26,677 nucleotides of DNA, taken from the NCBI GenBank assembly GCA_014859215.1, contig JACUUS010000011.1, positions 1 through 26,677 of the forward strand, given 5' to 3'. Position 1 is the first letter of the stretch. Each line of letters starts with the position of its first letter. Positions 22,241 to 26,677 of the stretch are shown one piece after another. Source of the DNA: Dehalococcoidia bacterium (GTDB lineage: Bacteria; Chloroflexota; Dehalococcoidia; SZUA-161). A model generated the notes under the pieces. It had not been told where the DNA came from and did no database searches. It worked only from the letters and a program-made list of their open reading frames with translations. The translations under genes and the position numbers were made by a program.

Positions 22241-23593
22241 TCAGTTATAGAACCTTCCTGGTCCGGCCGTGGTTCCCAGGAGTAATCCCCTCCCTCCCTC
22301 CGCCACCCTGTAAAGACCGTTCGCCGGCGGCAGCCTCCCTCCCAGTGGACAGCGAACACATCCGCGGCGGCTGCAGAAGTCCCGGTGCAGGTGAAGAAGG
22401 CCCTGCTGGCGGAGGGCTGATCGAACCGGACCGTGTCCACCCGACCCGAGCAGCAAGTCCGCCAGGTCCCGCGTGAACCGGTTCTCGCTCGTACCCGGGT
22501 AACGCTCGTAGAGCCTGAGAATTGGACCCGATGCTGCCCTGCCCGCCAGGGCGAAGGCAAAAGGCAACACGATGTTTATCACGATCTCCCGGGCTCTTCC
22601 CCGCCCTATCAGATAGCCCCCTGTCAGCGCGCGGTTATTTTCGACCATCATACCGGCCTCCAGTTCCCGCGGGCAGGCTGCGCCCCCTCTGACCAGGCCG
22701 ACAATACCGTCGAGCAGGCCCAAACTCAAATAGCGTCCCAGAAGAAACGCCATTCCCAGCAGGCGGCGGAGCGGGTGATTCTCCGGACGCACCCTGAAGA
22801 GGTCCCAGGCTGATAATCTCATGACCTCCCCGTCGCTTTCCCTCTGCCAGACCCGGTACAAATCCCCGGTCCGCAAAAGGAACCCTGCCTTCCCGACCAG
22901 AAGAGCGGCCAGTAAGACTGTTGCTTCGCGTTTGCCCCGACCTTTGCAGGCCTCTTCGAGGGTTTTGAGCGGCAGGCGGCAGGCCAGGTCCTCAAACGCT
23001 CGCCGGTTCCTTGTATAGCCGAGGGCTCCCATGATCCCTTCATACAGGACCTGGGACGCTGGCAGGCTGCCCATGTGGAGGCCGAATGAGGCTGCCTTCC
23101 GAAGGAAACGTTCTCGTCCGGCATCTTCCAGAATGCTGAGCAGTTTCGGTATTCCCAGCCTTCGGGCAGCGTTCAGGCAGGGCTCGAGAGGAGGAAGCGG
23201 CAGGCGGGCCAGGTACCTGAGCTCGTCAACCGGGGCGGAGAGGCAGCCCGATAGACTCAGAGTCGAAGCGGAAGTCCCATTTTCCAGGAGCGCCGGCGTG
23301 TCGCCTTCCCAGACTACCTGCAGTACTACCCGGTTGTAGTTCGGGTCTAAATGATGGCCGTGTGTTTTCCAGTCTGAAGCCCGGACATGGACCTCGATAT
23401 CCCCTCTCAGTTCCTTGCCGGCGAGGAAGATGACCGCACCGGTGAAGTCCGGTCCCCTGTCCCTGCTGAGAATCCCCGGATGAGTGACACCGATGGCCTC
23501 CCCGGTTCCGGAAAGCAGCCTGTCAGAGAGAAGCTGTCTCTTCCAGATTTCGGCCAGTAAGTCCTCAGTCAGAGGGGGCCTGATCGCTACCAT
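22241..23593 (-). CDS. DUF2851 family protein (function unknown)
   Basis: A 450-residue DUF2851 protein. The family signature is near the N terminus: ILSRDRGPDFTGAVIFLAGK, then RGDIEVHVRASDWKTHGHHL and NRVVLQVVW. The GPDF...G-D-I-E-V-H arrangement recalls restriction-like PD-(D/E)xK cores but has EVH, not ExK (D49, E67, H69). The C terminus has a cysteine cluster, FCSRRGCVRCPLG (about 408-420), which could bind zinc or an Fe-S cluster. No function is established. The ATG at 23593 is 24 bases after the XRE gene, so the two form an operon. It converges on the RHH gene with stop codons abutting in the hexamer TGATCA at 22238-22243. Confidence 0.8.
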   Translation of the reverse strand: MVAIRPPLTEDLLAEIWKRQLLSDRLLSGTGEAIGVTHPGILSRDRGPDFTGAVIFLAGKELRGDIEVHVRASDWKTHGHHLDPNYNRVVLQVVWEGDTPALLENGTSASTLSLSGCLSAPVDELRYLARLPLPPLEPCLNAARRLGIPKLLSILEDAGRERFLRKAASFGLHMGSLPASQVLYEGIMGALGYTRNRRAFEDLACRLPLKTLEEACKGRGKREATVLLAALLVGKAGFLLRTGDLYRVWQRESDGEVMRLSAWDLFRVRPENHPLRRLLGMAFLLGRYLSLGLLDGIVGLVRGGAACPRELEAGMMVENNRALTGGYLIGRGRAREIVINIVLPFAFALAGRAASGPILRLYERYPGTSENRFTRDLADLLLGSGGHGPVRSALRQQGLLHLHRDFCSRRGCVRCPLGGRLPPANGLYRVAEGGRGLLLGTTAGPGRFYN

Positions 23594-23617
23594 AGCACCA
23601 CCGGGGCATACAGACCT

Positions 23618-23866
23618 TCAGGATTCCTGAGAGGGAGCCTTCTTCCTGTTCGCCCGGTAACGGAACCCCGATCGCTCGGCCACGATACTCAGGAGCGTAA
23701 CAGAGACGCCCCTCGGACGGTATATCCCCGTCTCCCATTCGCTTATCGTTTGCTGGCGCGTACCCAGTTCTTCGGATAGCTCCTGCTGGCTGAGCTGCAG
23801 GTGGGAGCGCAGCGCCCTGATACGGTCCCCGTCCCATTCAATTCGTCTTTTCCTGCGCCGGTTCAT
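23618..23866 (-). CDS. XRE-family HTH regulator
   Basis: An 82-residue Cro/CI-type DNA-binding protein: LRSHLQLSQQELSEELGTRQ is the first half of the HTH, with QQTISEWETGIYRPRGVSVTLLSIVAER completing it. The flanks are Arg/Lys-rich. The ATG at 23866 is preferred over that at 23875 because the -10 box of the promoter (23879-23874) overlaps the earlier ATG, and transcription should begin almost at 23866, giving a leaderless mRNA. Three copies of a TACACG-N4-CGTGTA palindrome upstream, one inside the promoter spacer, are the likely self-regulating operators. It is co-oriented with DUF2851 (24-base gap). Its target beyond its own operon is unknown. Confidence 0.85.
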   Translation of the reverse strand: MNRRRKRRIEWDGDRIRALRSHLQLSQQELSEELGTRQQTISEWETGIYRPRGVSVTLLSIVAERSGFRYRANRKKAPSQES

Positions 23867-23873
23867 TCTCACC

Positions 23874-23902
23874 ATTCTTACATGCTACCGTGTAAAAGTC
23901 AA
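23874..23902 (-). promoter_or_regulatory. promoter of the XRE-DUF2851 operon
   Basis: Minus-strand TTGACT (23902-23897), 17-base spacer, AAGAAT (23879-23874, 4 of 6 matches). Operator 1 overlaps the spacer. Confidence 0.5.
23879..23894. promoter_or_regulatory. XRE operator 1
   Basis: TACATGCTACCGTGTA, one mismatch from TACACG-N4-CGTGTA, between the -35 and -10 boxes of the XRE promoter. Confidence 0.6.
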
Positions 23903-23913
23903 TACCCCGGTAT

Positions 23914-23929
23914 TACACGGTGGCGTGTA
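23914..23929. promoter_or_regulatory. XRE operator 2
   Basis: TACACGGTGGCGTGTA, a perfect TACACG-N4-CGTGTA palindrome. Its centre is 35 bases from operator 1. A second perfect palindrome, AATACCCCGGTATT (23901-23914), lies between them. Confidence 0.65.
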
Positions 23930-23947
23930 GGACTTACCAAAGTCACT

Positions 23948-23963
23948 TACACGGTAGCGCATA
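23948..23963. promoter_or_regulatory. XRE operator 3
   Basis: TACACGGTAGCGCATA; the left half is perfect and the right half has four of six matches. Its centre is 34 bases from operator 2, so the three sites are evenly spaced. Confidence 0.5.
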
Positions 23964-23989
23964 AAGCCGTAAGACAGGAGCATGCAGAC

Positions 23990-24260
23990 TGCCGCCAAAC
24001 CGGCTCAGTCCGACCCCCTTATTTCAGGGACTAACCGCGACCGGTCGGTCCATTTGCCCGCCCTTACCTGGTTTATGCCCGGACTGGGGACTGTCTGCGG
24101 TAAGACAGTCCCTCAGCCGCCACCTGTCCGTAGTTCACGGTTACTCACATTACCGCCTTCATAGACTGTTTTCGGGCGGACTGTTGACAGTCCTGCCACA
24201 TTTATGATATAATCTGTCACAAGGACTGAACAGACAGTCCTTTAATAATCAGTCCACGGA
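23990..24260. repeat. cluster of GGACTG/CAGTCC half-sites before the DUF5343 gene
   Basis: Nine copies of GGACTG or its complement lie at 24006, 24081, 24088, 24106, 24178, 24188, 24223, 24235 and 24250. Six pair into dyads: GGGACTGTCT-N6-AGACAGTCCC (24087-24112, perfect), GGACTGT-TG-ACAGTCC (24178-24193, over the -35 box) and AGGACTG-N6-CAGTCCT (24222-24241, at the expected transcript start). The stretch from 23876 to 24267 has no gene I can support; it is regulatory DNA. Confidence 0.75.
24184..24213 (+). promoter_or_regulatory. sigma-70 promoter of the DUF5343 gene
   Basis: TTGACA at 24184-24189, 18-base spacer, TATAAT at 24208-24213. Both consensus boxes are perfect. Dyads overlap the -35 box and the start point, the classic layout for repression. 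Confidence 0.8.
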
Positions 24261-24267
24261 GACGGCG

Positions 24268-24948
24268 ATGGCTACCAGAGAAAAAGACTTCGATACCCGG
24301 GTGCTAATACCACCCTACGGTCCCAGCAGGGGTACTTTGCAGGCCCTGCAGCTACTCCGGCGCACGACCCCACCGAGAATTGACAGCGATTTTCTGCGTG
24401 TGAACAAGATCGCGCCCGGTAACGAGTACAAGGTAGTCGGAGCCCTCCGTTTCCTGGGACTGGTGGACGACGAAGGCAGGCCGACAGAGAACAGCCGCCT
24501 CCTCAAGACCAAGGGCGCCACATTCACCCTGGCCCTCCAGGAAATCGTGCGGAACACCTATTCTGGTATTTTCGATCGCTTTAGGCCAAGGGATATCTCC
24601 AGGGACGGGATCTATAACTACTTCGTGACGGAAGGCGGCCTGGGGGCTGAGATGGCGACTAAGGCGACACGTTTTCTCATAAAGCTCTGCCGGCTCGCAG
24701 AGATAGAGATCGCGCCGGATTCAGGCCAGCAGCCGGCGGCGGCAGGGAAAGGCCGCACCCGCACTCAGCGGCAGACCCACCGGCGTATTCAGTCCGCAAC
24801 CCTGCCCGCAGATAACGGAAGAACGACCACGCCGACTTTTCCCTTTGTCCTCGCCCTGACCGAGGAAACAGCCAAGCTCAACGTGGACCAGCTTACCGAT
24901 CTATTCCGAAAGATGAGAATCGCGCTGGAGCAGTCCCTCAATAACTAG
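24268..24948 (+). CDS. DUF5343 domain protein
   Basis: A 226-residue protein. The N-terminal part (about residues 12-150) resembles the DUF5343 family: LIPPYGPSRGTLQALQLLRR, then IDSDFLRVNKIAPGNEYKVVGALRFLGLVDDEGRPTENS and ALQEIVRNTYSGIF. The pattern of helices and the GALRFLGLVD.EG.PT segment suggests a winged-helix-like fold, but no function is established. An Arg/Thr-rich linker (about 155-190) leads to a C-terminal helix (NVDQLTDLFRKMRIALEQSL). The ATG at 24268 has GGAG about 7 bases upstream. It is monocistronic, with the most elaborate promoter in the window (perfect boxes plus GGACTG dyads), so it is probably repressed until a signal arrives, perhaps by its own product. Confidence 0.7.
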   Translation: MATREKDFDTRVLIPPYGPSRGTLQALQLLRRTTPPRIDSDFLRVNKIAPGNEYKVVGALRFLGLVDDEGRPTENSRLLKTKGATFTLALQEIVRNTYSGIFDRFRPRDISRDGIYNYFVTEGGLGAEMATKATRFLIKLCRLAEIEIAPDSGQQPAAAGKGRTRTQRQTHRRIQSATLPADNGRTTTPTFPFVLALTEETAKLNVDQLTDLFRKMRIALEQSLNN

Positions 24949-24955
24949 ACTCCGG

Positions 24956-24985
24956 TTGTCTTCCCTGTTTGTACTGTGCTACAAT
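24956..24985 (+). promoter_or_regulatory. promoter of dprA
   Basis: TTGTCT at 24956-24961, 18-base spacer, TACAAT at 24980-24985 with the TGn extension (GTGCTACAAT, 24976-24985). Located 19 bases before the ATG. Confidence 0.65.
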
Positions 24986-25004
24986 AGCCCGGCACGAGAC
25001 TCCT

Positions 25005-26090
25005 ATGTCTGATCTCAAATACTGGGTTGCGTTTAACCTCGTTCCAGGTGTCGGCCGGGTCAGGTTCCAGCAGCTCGAGAAGTATTTCGGAAGCTTCGAG
25101 CACGCCTGGCGGGCAGGCGCCGCGGACCTCAAGGAAGCGGGCCTCGATGCCAGATCTGTCGAGTCCGTACTTCAGGCCCGGCCGGGCATATCACCCGAAG
25201 GCGAGATGGAGAAGCTGTGGCGCTACGGCGTCAGGGTGTTCTCCTGGAATGATCCTTCTTTCCCACCCAGGCTGAAGGAAATATACGATGTCCCGCCACT
25301 TCTATATGTCAGGGGAGATATGTCGCCTGCCGACGAATGGGCGATAGCGATAGTGGGTACCCGAAGGGCTACGGTCTACGGACGCGAAGTGACTCAAAGG
25401 ATCGTGGAAGACCTGTGCCGCAGCCGGGTAACCATTGTCAGCGGCCTCGCTCGCGGCATCGACTCGGTGGCGCACAGAGCGGCGCTTGAAGCGGGCGGCA
25501 GGACCGTCGCGGTGCTTGCATCCGGTCTCGACCTGGTGTATCCGGCGGAGAATGTGAAGCTGGCACAGGCAATAATCGATCAGGGCGCGCTGGTCACCGA
25601 ATACCCCCTCGGAACAAAGCCGAAAGCGGAGAATTTCCCGCGTCGCAACAGGATCATGTCGGGTATAAGCCTGGGCGTGGTGGTCACCGAGGCTGGAGAA
25701 AGGAGCGGCGCTCTGCTGACTGCGGATCTCGCTCTGGAACAGAACCGGGAGGTTTTTGCAGTTCCCGGAAGCGTACTCTCACCGGCCAGCCGCGGGACGA
25801 ACCGCATCATCCAGGAAGGGGCCAAGCTCGTCCGGGAGACCGGTGATATCCTGGAAGAACTCAATCTGACTATGATCCCGAAACAGATGGAGATGAGGGA
25901 GATCCTGCCGGCAAACGAGACCGAATCACAGCTTGTAAGGCTGCTGACCCAGGAGCCAATCCATATCGACGAGGTGTGCCGCCAGGTCAGGCTTCCCATT
26001 GCCACCGTGTCAAGCACCCTGGCCATGATGGAGCTCAAGGGAATGGTCCGCCAGGTGGGCGGCATGAACTACACACTGCCGCGGCCCTGA
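25005..26090 (+). CDS. dprA: DNA-processing protein DprA
   Basis: DprA (Smf) loads RecA on incoming single-stranded DNA during natural transformation; it is also present in many non-competent bacteria. The 361-residue protein has an N-terminal helical region with helix-hairpin-helix-like NLVPGVGRVRFQQLEKYFGS. Next is the Rossmann-like DprA fold (AIVGTRRATVYGREV, SGLARGIDSVAHRAALEAGG, TEYPLGTKPKAENFPRRNRI, VTEAGERSGALLTADLALEQ). A C-terminal winged helix starts near residue 300 (VRLLTQEPIHIDEVCRQVRL). The frame is open to a TTG at 24969, but the ATG at 25005 gives the family N terminus; only a poor GAG site precedes it. It converges on the next gene with a 2-base gap. Confidence 0.95.
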   Translation: MSDLKYWVAFNLVPGVGRVRFQQLEKYFGSFEHAWRAGAADLKEAGLDARSVESVLQARPGISPEGEMEKLWRYGVRVFSWNDPSFPPRLKEIYDVPPLLYVRGDMSPADEWAIAIVGTRRATVYGREVTQRIVEDLCRSRVTIVSGLARGIDSVAHRAALEAGGRTVAVLASGLDLVYPAENVKLAQAIIDQGALVTEYPLGTKPKAENFPRRNRIMSGISLGVVVTEAGERSGALLTADLALEQNREVFAVPGSVLSPASRGTNRIIQEGAKLVRETGDILEELNLTMIPKQMEMREILPANETESQLVRLLTQEPIHIDEVCRQVRLPIATVSSTLAMMELKGMVRQVGGMNYTLPRP

Positions 26091-26092
26091 TT

Positions 26093-26569
26093 CTAGATAC
26101 CCGGTACGCGCCCGCAGCGGCCGCACTCGATGTAGCGCACCTGATTGACATTCTCCCTGGAAAAACTCGGGTTGATTGGCTGCTGGCAGAACTGACAGAA
26201 TCCGGAATACTCCGACGGAATCCGGCGCTGCCTCGGGTCCTGTAGCGGCCTGCTGAAATCGACCACGATATCGCCGCCACAGCTCGGGCATGTTGTCTGG
26301 GCCAGCCTCCAGGGCGGCGGGTTCGGCGTCTGGACCGGGAAACTGCTTCCGCAAGGGCAGCTCACCCTCCAGGCATTTAATCCTAACCTGCTGACCTTCC
26401 CCTCCGCATAGACTCCGAGAGCGGCGAGGCCGGCCAGGGTAACGGTTTGGAGGAACTTCCCCCAGTCCCCGCAATCCCCGGTCCTATCTTCGTATTCCCG
26501 CTTCCGCCGGTCCATTTCTAGCCGGTGTGCGACACTCAGGGGAATATGTCTCTGTCTTGGATGTGGCAT
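26093..26569 (-). CDS. hypothetical protein with two zinc-ribbon-like motifs
   Basis: A 158-residue protein I cannot assign to a named family. The N-terminal 30 residues are basic. A hydrophobic stretch (QTVTLAGLAALGVYA, about 41-55) may be a helix packed in the core. Cysteines then fall in two ribbon-like sets: CPC (71-73) with CPSC (94-97), and CQFC (125-128) with CGRC (149-152). Such ribbons bind zinc and usually contact nucleic acid or proteins. The ATG at 26569 has no ribosome site, and an in-frame ATG at 26515 also lacks one, so the start is uncertain. A good promoter is 36 bases upstream. It converges on dprA with a 2-base gap. Confidence 0.6.
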   Translation of the reverse strand: MPHPRQRHIPLSVAHRLEMDRRKREYEDRTGDCGDWGKFLQTVTLAGLAALGVYAEGKVSRLGLNAWRVSCPCGSSFPVQTPNPPPWRLAQTTCPSCGGDIVVDFSRPLQDPRQRRIPSEYSGFCQFCQQPINPSFSRENVNQVRYIECGRCGRVPGI

Positions 26570-26604
26570 TGTCTGGGCTTTCGAAGTATCATTTATATAT
26601 CAGC

Positions 26605-26633
26605 AATGTATCTTAATTCCCGCCCACTGTCAA
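26605..26633 (-). promoter_or_regulatory. promoter of the zinc-ribbon protein gene
   Basis: Minus-strand TTGACA (26633-26628), 17-base spacer, TACATT (26610-26605). Confidence 0.6.
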
Positions 26634-26677
26634 GTCCCTGTACTCGTCCAGTACATCCCGTACACTTTCCTCCTTCA
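26613..26677 (-). CDS. possible C-terminal end of a leftward gene (cut by window edge)
   Basis: The minus strand entering from the right edge stays open to a TAA at 26615-26613 and reads ...EESVRDVLDEYRDLTVGGN, which has the look of a real helical C terminus. Only about 21 codons are visible, so this could be chance. If real, the promoter of the next gene lies inside its last codons. Confidence 0.35.
   Translation of the reverse strand, partial: KEESVRDVLDEYRDLTVGGN

Noticed and set aside
24087..24112. GGGACTGTCT-N6-AGACAGTCCC as a terminator
   Set aside because: It is followed by TCAGCC, not T-rich, and it shares its half-site with the dyads at the promoter, so an operator is more likely.
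23876..24267. CRISPR-like or iteron array in the long intergenic region
   Set aside because: Repeats are short dyads with irregular spacing and both orientations, with no conserved repeat-spacer pattern.

Overview
The window looks like chromosomal DNA from a GC-moderate anaerobic bacterium. My best guess is the Chloroflexota, class Dehalococcoidia or close to it. This is inferred from the gene mix: HspR-controlled chaperones, a DUF2344 protein, a tungstate transporter, a remnant of a Mvh/Vhu-type [NiFe] hydrogenase, a small XRE regulator paired with DUF2851, and DUF5343. There is no rRNA or ribosomal protein to settle the taxonomy. I see no tRNA, rRNA, CRISPR array, transposase or prophage.

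Layout. (1) 1-2488: a heat-shock cluster. A leftward dnaJ/cbpA-hspR-clpB operon (clpB runs off the left edge) is divergent from a rightward hsp20. The divergent region holds two mirror-image copies of a promoter with a HAIR-like inverted repeat in its spacer, so one HspR circuit probably controls both sides. (2) 2532-9024: a tightly packed rightward operon: mtaB-type tRNA methylthiotransferase, CorC/HlyC membrane protein, DUF2344, Ste24-like M48 protease, histidine phosphatase and tilS. Two of its genes modify tRNA. (3) 9093-13252: a leftward tungstate module: a GntR regulator fused to a solute-binding-like domain, a structured leader with a 13-codon upstream ORF, then the tupA binding lipoprotein, tupB permease and tupC ATPase. 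A perfect 20-bp stem-loop separates tupA from tupB. (4) 13461-17557, leftward: EamA transporter, dUTPase, an N-terminally truncated hydrogenase large subunit (probable pseudogene), and a lemA-htpX pair. (5) 17715-21076: a CoA transferase, YjbQ protein, nitroreductase and tsaD. (6) 21166-24948: the least ordinary stretch. It has a ParA ATPase with an overlapping ribbon-helix-helix partner, a convergent XRE regulator-DUF2851 operon, and a 392-base intergenic region carrying two unrelated operator families in front of the XRE gene and a DUF5343 gene. (7) 25005 to the end: dprA, a two-zinc-ribbon protein, and possibly the tail of one more leftward gene.

Recurring themes. Five genes (lemA, dUTPase, yjbQ, parA, dprA) share the extended -10 element GTGCTAYAAT. 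Some regulators and enzymes (XRE, dUTPase, perhaps the GntR regulator) start so close to their -10 box that leaderless translation is likely. Several gene pairs converge with essentially no intergenic DNA. The best candidates for undescribed biology are the double-operator intergenic region 23876-24267 with its flanking XRE-DUF2851 and DUF5343 genes, and the riboswitch-like leader of the tungstate operon.
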